Part shown: piece by piece, positions 1 through 5,658 of the stretch
Numbering within the stretch: the first letter of the stretch is position 1
Layout: every line of letters starts with the position of its first letter
DNA from: CAYQPF01 sp964419225
GTDB lineage: Bacteria; Cloacimonadota; Cloacimonadia; Cloacimonadales; CAYQPF01
Length of the DNA: 13,194 nt
Assembly (NCBI GenBank): GCA_964419225.1
Contig: CAYQPF010000144.1
Coordinates: 1 to 13,194 of the forward strand
Direction of reading: 5' to 3'
The notes under the pieces: generated by a model
Seen by the model: the letters and a program-made list of their open reading frames with translations, nothing else
The model's database searches: none
What the model was told of the DNA's origin: nothing
Program-made: the position numbers and the translations under genes

Positions 1-69
1 CAAGGTTGAGCATGATATAGTCATCAAAAATAAAACTAAGGGAAAAAGTATTTTCATGAACTTTTTCAT
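1..69 (-). CDS. N-terminus of a lipoprotein (partial, runs off the left edge)
   Basis: The first 23 codons of a minus-strand gene are present and translate as MKKFMKILFPLV followed by LFLMTISCSTL. This is a basic start, a hydrophobic stretch, and a Cys at residue 20 in a lipobox-like context (T-I-S-C), so the product is probably a lipid-anchored envelope protein cut by signal peptidase II. An AGGAGG Shine-Dalgarno lies 8 nt before the ATG (complement of 78-83). A second ATG at codon 5 is possible but lies further from the ribosome site. The rest of the gene is outside the window, so its function cannot be named. A candidate promoter lies about 230 nt upstream, which would leave a long leader. 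Confidence 0.72.
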   Translation of the reverse strand, partial: MKKFMKILFPLVLFLMTISCSTL

Positions 70-77
70 TAAATCAG

Positions 78-83
78 CCTCCT
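78..83 (-). promoter_or_regulatory. Ribosome binding site of the partial lipoprotein gene
   Basis: The complement reads AGGAGG, 8 nt upstream of the ATG at 67-69. It is the main reason for believing this short edge fragment is a gene. Confidence 0.7.
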
Positions 84-298
84 ATGCTTGAATGAAATTT
101 GTTGTTCCAGAGATTATAGATTTCCACCTTCTTATCTTAAGCAATTGAGAACAGATATCACTGCATTTTGATATTTTTGGGGCGATGATTAATAGATGTT
201 TATTACTATTTTAGATAAATGTCTTAAACATGCAAATTGATATTAGGTTAACACTTATATTGAAAGAAGAAAGTGTAACTTCCTTAGTTTCTTCTGCA

Positions 299-326
299 AT
301 TTAGACCGAAACAACTTTCTTGTCAA
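299..326 (-). promoter_or_regulatory. Candidate promoter, TTGACA-N16-CTAAAT
   Basis: On the minus strand, TTGACA (complement of 321-326) is followed after 16 nt by CTAAAT (complement of 299-304). It points at the partial lipoprotein gene but is about 230 nt from its start codon. I saw no small open reading frame worth calling in between. The same 16-nt spacing recurs in front of other genes here. Confidence 0.35.
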
Positions 327-527
327 GTGAATTTCATTGGAAACAACACTGTCCTAATCTGTCGGAATTTCCACGTAGTAGTGGAAGTGTGTTATGCGTC
401 TCTTCCCCATTTTACTACTACTTCCAATGCCCCCTTTTATTGATCAACCGCCCAATCTCCCAGAAGAACAGACTACGAGTTGATTGTAAAAGAAGCCTGA
501 CAGTTAAACAAAACATTCTGCACTTTG

Positions 528-546
528 AACCGACGAGACTTTGGTT
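528..546. repeat. Degraded copy of the AACCGACG hairpin
   Basis: This matches the perfect hairpin at 2961-2979 (AACCGACG, loop AGA) on the left side, but the right arm has decayed to CTTTGGTT. The flanks (TTTGAACC before, ATTCC after) are also shared, so it is a mutated copy of the same element. Confidence 0.5.
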
Positions 547-765
547 ATTCCCAATACATGAAATAAACCCGGATTTTGCAGTAGAGGTTTGCAAACTGAG
601 TCAAAGATCATGTTGCTTGATAGCTTGCAATTGAACGAGGTTATATAATAAATATATGGTGAGTGAAATTGTAAGTTATTCAAGTACATTAGCTTCAGTC
701 AGGTTATAAAGATCTACTGCAATATTCGGGATAAAATCAACCAGTCTAAAGACAGGTTCTACGCT

Positions 766-787
766 GGGCAGACGTGGGAGTCTGCCC
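766..787. repeat. Hairpin of the GTAGGGGC family (AGAC type)
   Basis: The arms GGGCAGAC and GTCTGCCC form a perfect 8-bp stem around a 6-nt loop (GTGGGA). On the minus strand it reads TGTAGGGGCAGAC. The copy at 3059-3080 is identical across stem and loop, and similarity continues for about 45 bases to the left (ATAAAATCAA...GACAG.TTCTAC). Confidence 0.8.
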
Positions 788-842
788 CTACAATTCCCAT
801 AGTTTCTACTTGGGGTGGGAGGTTGTCCAACAATTTTACGGC

Positions 843-923
843 CCCCTGCCTACTGCACACTGCCAACTGACTTAGGCAGGTTGCCCAATCTCCCAGCCCT
901 GATTACTGACAACTGACTACTGG
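843..923 (+). repeat. Two clusters of heptameric NNNCTGN repeats
   Basis: Positions 843-870 are four 7-base units (CCCCTGC, CTACTGC and so on) and 903-923 are three more (TTACTGA, CAACTGA, CTACTGG). CTG stays in the same place in every unit. Related clusters lie at 1200-1220, 1323-1350, 7769-7796 and 10270-10304. Confidence 0.75.
875..897 (+). repeat. Hairpin with AATCTCCCAG tail
   Basis: GGCA (875-878) and TGCC (882-885) form a short stem, followed by CAATCTCCCAG. It is a weaker copy of the elements at 2530-2553 and 11707-11730. A tail without a good stem is also seen near 447-458. Confidence 0.5.
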
Positions 924-1027
924 CTAGGAATCTATGCTTCCTGTTCCGATCTCCCTTCGTGTTCCATTCGATGGACACCTGTTGCTAAAAATCTTAGCAA
1001 GTGTCTTTTTCCCGAATTTATCCTCAG

Positions 1028-1154
1028 TTCGCTTAATTTGTATAATTCGTGGTATATAATCCGGAAAAATGTATTTCTCCCCTTATTATAAATCTCTCTT
1101 CCCATTCGTGTATTTTGGTGTTCATTCGTGGTTAGCACTCTCGAAAAGAGCCTC
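1028..1154 (+). repeat. Nonamer and decamer TTCGTG tandem repeats
   Basis: At 1028-1054 the unit is 9 bases (TTCGCTTAA, TTTGTATAA, TTCGTGGTA). At 1105-1134 it is 10 bases (TTCGTGTATT, TTGGTGTTCA, TTCGTGGTTA). The second cluster is followed by GCACTCTCGAAAAGAG, and a similar CACTC.CGAAAA tail follows the clusters at 2636 and 2864. Confidence 0.7.
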
Positions 1155-1199
1155 TATCCCTTGTGTCAAATCCAATTTCCTCTATCCTTTCTCCCCTGA

Positions 1200-1220
1200 T
1201 ACCTGACAACTGACTACTGG
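1200..1220 (+). repeat. Heptameric NNNCTGN repeats
   Basis: There are three 7-base units, and the last two (CAACTGA, CTACTGG) are identical to those at 910-923. Confidence 0.7.
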
Positions 1221-1272
1221 CACCTAAGTATTTGCCTGCGGGTTTCATCATTTTCCCCATCTCCATTCGCTC

Positions 1273-1293
1273 CCCTCGCTTTGCAAGAGAGGG
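1273..1293 (+). repeat. Hairpin CCCTC...TTTGCAA...GAGGG with GGGGGTGAG tail
   Basis: CCCTC (1273-1277) pairs with GAGGG (1289-1293), and CTT/AAG pair further in around TGC. It is followed by CCGGGGGTGAG. I recall similar interspersed sequence from other bacterial genomes, but only this copy is in the window. Confidence 0.45.
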
Positions 1294-1322
1294 CCGGGGG
1301 TGAGTTATTTTTTCCCCACTGC

Positions 1323-1400
1323 CCCCTGCCTACTGCACACTGGCCCCTGTTCTTTCTTGTCCGTGTTAGTCCGTGTTCGTCTGTGAAAGTCAGTGTTCCG
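1323..1400 (+). repeat. Heptamer cluster followed by a decamer cluster
   Basis: Positions 1323-1350 are four CTG heptamers, the first two identical to 843-856. After 10 bases, 1361-1400 is a clean array of four 10-base units (CCGTGTTAGT, CCGTGTTCGT, CTGTGAAAGT, then a variant). Two repeat classes of different period lie almost back to back. Confidence 0.8.
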
Positions 1401-1434
1401 AGACGTCGATTCTTCCCAATCCTACCATATTAAC

Positions 1435-1489
1435 ATCCTAAGAATCCTAATTCAGACAGAAATCCAAAATAATCCTATAAATCCTAATT
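1435..1489 (+). repeat. Nonameric ATCCTAANN repeats
   Basis: ATCCTAAGA and ATCCTAATT (1435-1452), then ATCCTATAA and ATCCTAATT (1472-1489), with a degenerate unit between them. Confidence 0.65.
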
Positions 1490-1620
1490 TATTTTCGCTC
1501 CAGTGACATTAAAACTCATTTTTGTCGGCTTATCTATATAGAGGGGGAAAATAGTTAATTGTTAGTGAAGATAAGAATAGGAGAAAAGAGACTTTTTCGG
1601 AACAATGAATGGTTCTCAAT

Positions 1621-1657
1621 CAGTGTTAATCTGTTTGATCTGTGTCATCTGCGTTCT
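1621..1657 (+). repeat. Tandem 9/10-mers of the CTGTGT type
   Basis: CAGTGTTAAT is followed by three 9-base units beginning CTGTTT, CTGTGT and CTGCGT. The cluster lies just before the ribosome site of the gene at 1693. Confidence 0.6.
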
Positions 1658-1680
1658 ATTAATGGTCTTTTAAACCACCC

Positions 1681-1687
1681 AAGGAGG
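1681..1687 (+). promoter_or_regulatory. Ribosome binding site selecting a GTG start
   Basis: AAGGAGG lies 5 nt before GTG at 1693. This strong site decides the non-ATG start. Confidence 0.7.
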
Positions 1688-1692
1688 AAAAA

Positions 1693-2301
1693 GTGCGTGT
1701 ATTCTTTAAAACCGGAGCGAAAAGAGTTTCTCTCAAATCAGAAGGATTGACTCTTCTTCACTATAAAAAACCAGATCTGTATTGTGTCAGGAAATACTTC
1801 ATCCCGCCCAAAACAGAACATAATACCCTCATGGGAAGCATATTCAAAAACCTGACTGCTATCTGGAAATCTGCACCATTAGAATTCAAAGAACAATTCA
1901 CCCTCTACGCTGAATGGTATAATCAACAATACAGAGTTGGAAAGTATCCGCTCAACAACTACGCCTGCTTCACAAAGATAATGTTTGAAATCAGAAAAGA
2001 ACACCCGGATTTGAATTTAACAACACTGAGATATGAGACAATTATTAATTATCAATTATTAATTATTAATGGAGGAGAAGAGAAAAAGGCAATTGAAGGT
2101 GAATGGTTAGTGGCTGATGCAGGAAGGGAGGAGACGCTTTTCGGAGAAATCAGCATCGATATACAGGATAAACAGGATGGGGAAACAATTATTAATTATC
2201 AATTATTAATTATTAATGATAGAGAGAAATCATTAGTTGATAATTTGGTTGAAGAGATTTATCTTGGGCGGGTTGTGGGGGGTACAATGTGTGTGCCCTA
2301 A
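1693..2301 (+). CDS. Unknown protein with a repeat-derived C-terminal tail
   Basis: A 202-residue protein with GTG start behind AAGGAGG. I do not recognise the family. Residues 1-115 look like a genuine globular domain: no signal peptide, many aromatic and basic residues, and stretches such as IWKSAPLEF (about 57-65) and YAEWYNQQY (about 71-79). The remainder looks different. A 12-residue peptide (ETIINYQLLIIN) occurs twice, 49 codons apart. At DNA level it is four ATTATTA-type heptamers, the same repeat that occurs between genes. SIDIQDKQDG just before the second copy is encoded by GATATACAG nonamers, also found at 2722. The original stop may therefore have been lost and the frame extended through repeat DNA. 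No partner gene is adjacent. The coding call is fairly firm for the first half and weak for the tail. Confidence 0.6.
   Translation: MRVFFKTGAKRVSLKSEGLTLLHYKKPDLYCVRKYFIPPKTEHNTLMGSIFKNLTAIWKSAPLEFKEQFTLYAEWYNQQYRVGKYPLNNYACFTKIMFEIRKEHPDLNLTTLRYETIINYQLLIINGGEEKKAIEGEWLVADAGREETLFGEISIDIQDKQDGETIINYQLLIINDREKSLVDNLVEEIYLGRVVGGTMCVP
2041..2068 (+). repeat. AT-rich heptamer array inside the 1693-2301 gene, copy 1
   Basis: Four 7-base units (ATTATTA, ATTATCA, ATTATTA, ATTATTA). The same array, including ACA before and ATG after, recurs at 2188-2215 in the same reading frame. A three-unit reverse-strand copy lies at 2818-2838. Confidence 0.85.
2158..2215 (+). repeat. Nonamer plus heptamer array inside the 1693-2301 gene, copy 2
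   Basis: GATATACAG and GATAAACAG (2158-2175) lead into GATGG, then the second four-unit ATTATTA array (2188-2215). The nonamer unit recurs outside genes at 2722-2744 and, on the other strand, around 2487-2514. Confidence 0.8.
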
Positions 2302-2357
2302 TAATCCGCTCTTTTTCTTCTTTCTAATTGGAGCATGATCACTGGTTAAGCAAGTGA

Positions 2358-2380
2358 AAGCGTGACAAATCGTCACGCTT
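2358..2380. repeat. Perfect 9-bp hairpin downstream of the 1693 gene
   Basis: AAGCGTGAC and GTCACGCTT flank a 5-nt loop (AAATC). It lies 57 nt after the stop codon and has no T-tract on either strand, so it is not a typical intrinsic terminator. Confidence 0.6.
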
Positions 2381-2486
2381 AGAAAATTGTTGCAGTTGAA
2401 GTAATAGTCTTTTTAGTTTGCTTCAATCAGTGCTTTCCCATAATTATTTATTTCAAGTATGGCTAGAATGACTGGGTTTACATTTC

Positions 2487-2514
2487 TATCCTGTACATCA
2501 TGTATATCCCTGTC
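2487..2514 (-). repeat. Nonameric GATATACAN repeats, reverse orientation
   Basis: The reverse complement reads GATATACAT then GATGTACAG then GATAG, the same unit as at 2158 and 2722. Confidence 0.6.
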
Positions 2515-2529
2515 AAATTACTCTCTAAT

Positions 2530-2553
2530 TGGGCAAGCTGCCCAATCTCCCAG
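2530..2553 (+). repeat. Hairpin TGGGCA-AGC-TGCCCA with AATCTCCCAG tail
   Basis: A perfect 6-bp stem (2530-2535 with 2539-2544) around AGC, then ATCTCCCAG. The element at 11707-11730 has the same loop and tail but a different stem (TGACGCA/TGCGTCA), with both arms changed together. Confidence 0.75.
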
Positions 2554-2635
2554 GAAAAGCAACATGATTCAGCAAGTCCTTCCCTTCGAAAGAAAGTATC
2601 AGAGGATGAGTTGATTTTACCGAATTTATCTTCAA

Positions 2636-2680
2636 TTCGTGCTTATTTGTGAACATTCGTGGATAACACTCGCGAAAAGG
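2636..2680 (+). repeat. Decameric TTCGTG repeats with CACTCGCGAAAA tail
   Basis: Three 10-base units (TTCGTGCTTA, TTTGTGAACA, TTCGTGGATA) followed by ACACTCGCGAAAAGG, matching the arrangement at 1105-1154. Confidence 0.7.
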
Positions 2681-2721
2681 GTCTCTGATATCTTTTGTAA
2701 AATCAGATAAAAATTAGCATC

Positions 2722-2744
2722 GATATACAAGATATTCAGGATAG
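2722..2744 (+). repeat. Nonameric GATATACAN repeats
   Basis: GATATACAA, GATATTCAG, GATAG. The flank AGCATC before it is shared with the copy inside the gene at 2158. Confidence 0.65.
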
Positions 2745-2817
2745 AAAAACACTCATATCTTATCCTCAATAATTTATCTCTCTGATCAGTGGCTAAGTTT
2801 CTAAAATCTTCTCACTT

Positions 2818-2838
2818 TAATAATTGATAATTAATAAT
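2818..2838 (-). repeat. AT-rich heptamer array, reverse orientation
   Basis: On the reverse strand the units read ATTATTA, ATTATCA, ATTATTA, identical to three of the four units inside the 1693 gene. Confidence 0.75.
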
Positions 2839-2863
2839 TTTATTCCTCTCCCCTCCTAATGAA

Positions 2864-2904
2864 TTCGTTTAATTCGCACAATTCGTGGTTAACACTCTCG
2901 AAAA
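2864..2904 (+). repeat. Nonameric TTCGTTTAA repeats with CACTCTCGAAAA tail
   Basis: Units TTCGTTTAA, TTCGCACAA, TTCGTGGTT, then AACACTCTCGAAAA. The unit length is 9, against 10 in the sister arrays, while the tail is conserved. Confidence 0.7.
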
Positions 2905-2960
2905 ATGCCTCTCACGGACACCCGAATCCTGATACATGTATTGGGCATAACCGCCTTTTG

Positions 2961-3080
2961 AACCGACGAGACGTCGGTTATTCCTATAGAAAAGGGCGAA
3001 CACATAGGTTCGCCCCTTCAGGAATAAAATCAAACGTTAAAAAAGACAGTTCTACTCAGGGCAGACGTGGGAGTCTGCCC
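2961..3080 (-). repeat. Compound element of three hairpins
   Basis: Read on the minus strand, the order is: GGGCAGAC-type hairpin (3059-3080), about 43 bases of spacer, GGGCGAAC-type hairpin (2994-3015, arms GGGCGAAC/GTTCGCCC, 6-nt loop), 14 bases, then AACCGACG-AGA-CGTCGGTT (2961-2979, 8-bp stem). The first two hairpin types occur in the same order and orientation at 11599-11686 on the plus strand. Confidence 0.75.
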
Positions 3081-3128
3081 CTACAATTCCACTAATATAT
3101 GTAAAATATGCTCCATGCAAATGGTGCT

Positions 3129-3233
3129 GGACGCTAGTCCCTATTTAAAGTTCGTATCATATGAATAGAGGATGCAAAAGTATCAAGCATCTCTAGTATA
3201 ATATCTGTAGAATAGGCTGGACGCTAGTCCCTA
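3129..3233 (-). repeat. Stop-codon-anchored repeat behind the 3231-4148 gene (two cores)
   Basis: On the minus strand the gene's TAG (3231-3233) is the first base triplet of TAGGGACTAGCGTCCAGC. The GGACTAGCGTCC core lies at 3219-3230 and again at 3129-3140, a period of exactly 90. Between them is a hairpin (3166-3175 with 3187-3195) and a GATACGAACTT block. The same layout follows the plus-strand gene ending at 7344. The hairpin stem differs from those copies on both arms. Confidence 0.85.
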
Positions 3234-4148
3234 TTTAAGCAAAATCATTTTTTTCATTAATGCTTGTGAATCTGAAGTAAGACGATAAAAATATACACCT
3301 GAACTCACTTTACACCCGTTATTATCAGTTCCATTCCACACCACACTATGTTCGCCTGAATTGAACATTTTGTTACACAGGGTATTTACCTTTTGCCCTT
3401 TTTGATTAAATACTTCCAATTTTACATCAGATGAACTTTTCAAAGAAAATTTGATTGTGGTTGAAGGATTAAAAGGATTGGGGAAATTGGAATACAGACT
3501 TATGGTCGGGGTCGCCTGTGAAAAATCATTGTTTTCTGTATTGGCTGATCCTTGAATTTTTAACATCTCATCCGGACCTGTCCAGAATGCTGTGCCCACC
3601 CAGGCATTCTGAAGTAAATCATAACATTTAGCAAGCTCTCCATTGTTCGTTGATGAACCCCAAGCCATCCAGCAATTTGCATATGAATCTGAAATTGGAG
3701 ATAAACCTATCCAATATTCACCTGATTCCAGAATCAAATTAAGTCCGGATGCATCAATTCTGTTTGTATCCCTTGTGAAACCATTTGTTGGATCAGTAAA
3801 CGTTTCCACTTCCATTGTGACAGGTACCCTTGTAGCATATAACATCGGATTAACTATGCCTAATATTGATTTAGAATAGACAACGCAAAATGCTGAATCA
3901 GCTATCGGATTGCCTATAGTACCGAAATAGTTGGAAATAGTATCAATGGTCCACCCACCTTCAGGAACAGTAATATCATCAACCAGAATAATTCCGTCAT
4001 TTAGAGATGGCCAGGATGTAGCATTCAAGCCACCGCCTTGTGTGTTGAGAGAAGTTGCTTCGTACAAAACATCAGCAAAGATGTTTGATGCATAGACAAA
4101 AATAAAGATTAATGTCCATAATTGAATGAGTTTTTGCACTTTTTTCAT
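3231..4148 (-). CDS. Secreted protein with T9SS-type C-terminal sorting domain
   Basis: 305 residues. A signal peptide is evident (KK start, hydrophobic residues about 8-22, likely cleavage after NIFA at 25). Residues 26-205 form a beta-rich domain with many Trp and Tyr residues; by pattern it resembles a jelly-roll or choice-of-anchor type extracellular domain, which I cannot name further. Residues 217-305 are the sorting domain: NFPNPFNPSTTI, VFNQKGQKV, VVWNGTDNNG, SSGVYFYRL, and a basic end (KKMILLK). In T9SS-bearing bacteria this domain directs outer-membrane export and surface attachment; the same fold is also annotated as FlgD Ig-like. The start is set by GGAGGG 4 nt before the ATG. It lacks the LPVELS module of the two larger proteins, yet its stop codon lies in the same repeat as theirs. 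Confidence 0.85.
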   Translation of the reverse strand: MKKVQKLIQLWTLIFIFVYASNIFADVLYEATSLNTQGGGLNATSWPSLNDGIILVDDITVPEGGWTIDTISNYFGTIGNPIADSAFCVVYSKSILGIVNPMLYATRVPVTMEVETFTDPTNGFTRDTNRIDASGLNLILESGEYWIGLSPISDSYANCWMAWGSSTNNGELAKCYDLLQNAWVGTAFWTGPDEMLKIQGSANTENNDFSQATPTISLYSNFPNPFNPSTTIKFSLKSSSDVKLEVFNQKGQKVNTLCNKMFNSGEHSVVWNGTDNNGCKVSSGVYFYRLTSDSQALMKKMILLK

Positions 4149-4204
4149 AATACCCTCCGATTAATTTCTTTAATTAAATTGAAGAAAAAAGGATAAAGGG
4201 AAAA

Positions 4205-4210
4205 TGTCAA
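4205..4210 (-). promoter_or_regulatory. Possible -35 element (TTGACA)
   Basis: A perfect TTGACA on the minus strand about 57 nt before the ATG of the 3231-4148 gene. The sequence after it is pyrimidine-rich and no good -10 lies at 15-18 nt, so only the -35 match is clear. Confidence 0.3.
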
Positions 4211-4403
4211 GTGATAAATACTACCCCCACGGCCGTACAATCTTAACTTTTTATTATATATGGAATTATCTATAACAGTAATTCCGCTTTCTTAATCTTT
4301 ATCATAGATTACATAGTAGTTTTATTGAAAGAATGTGTTTTCTTGTAATTGTAGAGACGAAAGTAATTTGTTATTATCAGGGAAGACAAATAAAAAATAG
4401 GAA

Positions 4404-5201
4404 CTAATTTTCCCAGTCAAATTCTTTGTATGATTTTGCTTTTTCCCATCTTGATTCAAATACTTCTTTCATAAACATGGCAATGATTGGTTCATTGAAG
4501 AATAAAGTGTTCATTCTGTTAGGAGCAGGTTCATTTGGTCCAAAACCCAAAGCTGTTATCTGATCGTCTATGACCAAGAGCTTTAATGGCAGTTCTTCCA
4601 GAATTTTTAATTCGTCATTAGGCCCTAAATTTTTGATGAAATCACCAATTAATTGTTTTATTTTAGGGTCACCATTATATTCCATAATTGTTCTAATTTT
4701 TACAGAGTCCGGTATTTCATTATTAGCTGTTGATACTTGGGGAAGTTTAAAAAAAATCAATATTTCTCTTTCAGCTTTCCCCCAATAATACTTGATTCTT
4801 TCGTTAATACTAACGGGATCGGATAAATGTTCCAACTGATAATAAGGTGATTGATCAAGAGTTGATTTATTATATTGTTCCTGCACAATTGCCGTTAACT
4901 GTTCATTTTTGTTTTTGTATTCTTCAAATTCTTTTTCTTTTTCGTCCACTAACTGTTGAAAAGTAGTTTTGGGATTTAATACTTTATAAACTTTTTTATT
5001 TCCAACCAGATCTTCAGTTATCATTCCTTTAGATATAAGAGAGGATAATATTTCATAGATTCTTGGACGGGTTAGACCGATTAGATTATGAATTTGGGGA
5101 GGTGTGGAGTTGGGATTCATTAAAAGAATTGTATATATTTTTGCTTCTCTTTCTGTGAAACCGTTATTTTTCAGCATTTCAATAATAGTATCATTGTTCA
5201 T
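4404..5201 (-). CDS. TrmB-like winged-helix transcriptional regulator
   Basis: 265 residues. Residues about 1-75 form a winged helix: an N-terminal helix ending NGFTEREAKIY, a recognition region LTRPRIYEILSSLISKGMI, and a wing VGNKKVYKVLNP. This order is characteristic of TrmB-family proteins. A Glu/Lys-rich coiled coil follows (about 83-110). The C-terminal part (about 125-260) fits the phospholipase-D-like effector domain attached to such helices, with LPLKLLVIDDQITALGFG and TLFFNEPIIAMFMKEVFESRW. TrmB proteins bind DNA and respond to a small ligand, often a sugar; the ligand here is unknown. AGGAG 5 nt upstream fixes the start. The gene is divergent from the GLUG protein, with a 33-bp perfect hairpin between them, so regulation of that gene or of itself is plausible but unproven. 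No clear terminator is visible in the 170 bases after its stop. Confidence 0.82.
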   Translation of the reverse strand: MNNDTIIEMLKNNGFTEREAKIYTILLMNPNSTPPQIHNLIGLTRPRIYEILSSLISKGMITEDLVGNKKVYKVLNPKTTFQQLVDEKEKEFEEYKNKNEQLTAIVQEQYNKSTLDQSPYYQLEHLSDPVSINERIKYYWGKAEREILIFFKLPQVSTANNEIPDSVKIRTIMEYNGDPKIKQLIGDFIKNLGPNDELKILEELPLKLLVIDDQITALGFGPNEPAPNRMNTLFFNEPIIAMFMKEVFESRWEKAKSYKEFDWEN

Positions 5202-5220
5202 ATAATCTCCTAAATGGATT

Positions 5221-5248
5221 ATTCTTCAAATCACATTATCTGTGTCAA
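5221..5248 (-). promoter_or_regulatory. Candidate promoter of the TrmB-like gene
   Basis: On the minus strand TTGACA (complement of 5243-5248), 16 nt spacer, AAGAAT (complement of 5221-5226). It lies 20 nt before the ATG, giving a short leader with the ribosome site. Confidence 0.45.
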
Positions 5249-5354
5249 TAAAAACAATTCAAAAAAAATCGGGTTTATCTTAAGGCAGTTGTAACTATTC
5301 ACATAACATCTTCTGTACACACGGAAAATTAGATCAGGACTCTGCATTATGTTT

Positions 5355-5425
5355 AGAGAGATATTTAGCCAGTAGAGTAGAGGCAGGCAATCCCTGCCTC
5401 TACTCTACTGGCTAAATATCTCTCT
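5355..5425. repeat. Perfect 33-bp inverted repeat with 5-nt loop
   Basis: The left arm (5355-5387) and right arm (5393-5425) are exact reverse complements over 33 bases, separated by CAATC. The tip reads GAGGCAGG...CCTGCCTC. No T-tract follows on either strand, so it is not an ordinary terminator. It is by far the longest perfect hairpin in the window and lies between two divergent genes. Confidence 0.95.
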
Positions 5426-5532
5426 TCACTTTGAAAGGTATGAGAAAAGGGTGAGTTATCAATTCCTCTTTAACAATTAGCAACGAATAGAATATGGTTA
5501 TAATCATGTATTCAAGTGAAAGCAAAAAACAT

Positions 5533-5559
5533 TTGACAAAGATGAATCTGATTTATAAT
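5533..5559 (+). promoter_or_regulatory. Candidate promoter of the GLUG-repeat gene
   Basis: TTGACA (5533-5538), a 15-nt spacer, and TATAAT (5554-5559). Both hexamers are perfect consensus, though the spacer is short. Transcription from here would start about 90 nt before the ATG at 5659, supporting that start over 5494. Confidence 0.5.
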
Positions 5560-5658
5560 TTTGAGCAGATTGTGTATATAAACAAAACTATTTACATACA
5601 TTACTCTGGGTGGCTAAAGTATAACTTATGCCTCTTAAAAAAAAATTATGGAGGGAGA

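Larger units (their letters stand above)
84..1692. other. Repeat-dense non-coding region
   Basis: I find no credible gene in these 1.6 kb. Open frames such as 320-634 and 932-1138 run through short tandem repeats and hairpins and lack good ribosome sites. The first 240 bases are AT-rich with no clear structure beyond the candidate promoter. From about 440 onward the DNA is a mosaic of degraded hairpins (447-465 and 528-546), hairpin elements, and tandem 7-, 9- and 10-mers, listed separately. Confidence 0.75.
2302..3128. other. Repeat-dense non-coding region
   Basis: No credible gene is visible; the open frame at 2859-3095 is made of repeats. The stretch holds a perfect hairpin (2358-2380), nonamers (2487-2514, 2722-2744, 2864-2890), decamers (2636-2665), AT heptamers (2818-2838) and a compound of three hairpins (2961-3080). 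Positions 2380-2480 show nothing I can name. Confidence 0.7.
5202..5658. other. Divergent intergenic region
   Basis: 457 bases between the regulator and the GLUG gene. It contains the regulator's promoter, the perfect inverted repeat at 5355-5425 and a promoter for the GLUG gene at 5533-5559. The open frame extends upstream to 5494, but that extension has no ribosome site and would bury the signal peptide, so I treat 5494-5658 as leader. Confidence 0.7.

Noticed and set aside
320..634. Open reading frame of 104 residues on the plus strand
   Set aside because: It crosses degraded hairpin copies (447-465, 528-546), has no ribosome site, and its composition does not look like protein.
932..1138. 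Open reading frame on the minus strand
   Set aside because: It is produced by the TTCGTG-type tandem repeats read in reverse.
2859..3095. Open reading frame on the plus strand
   Set aside because: It consists of a nonamer array plus three hairpins; no ribosome site and no protein-like conservation pattern.
5494..5658. Upstream extension of the GLUG protein by 55 residues
   Set aside because: It would place the signal peptide internally, lacks a ribosome site, and overlaps a near-consensus promoter at 5533-5559.
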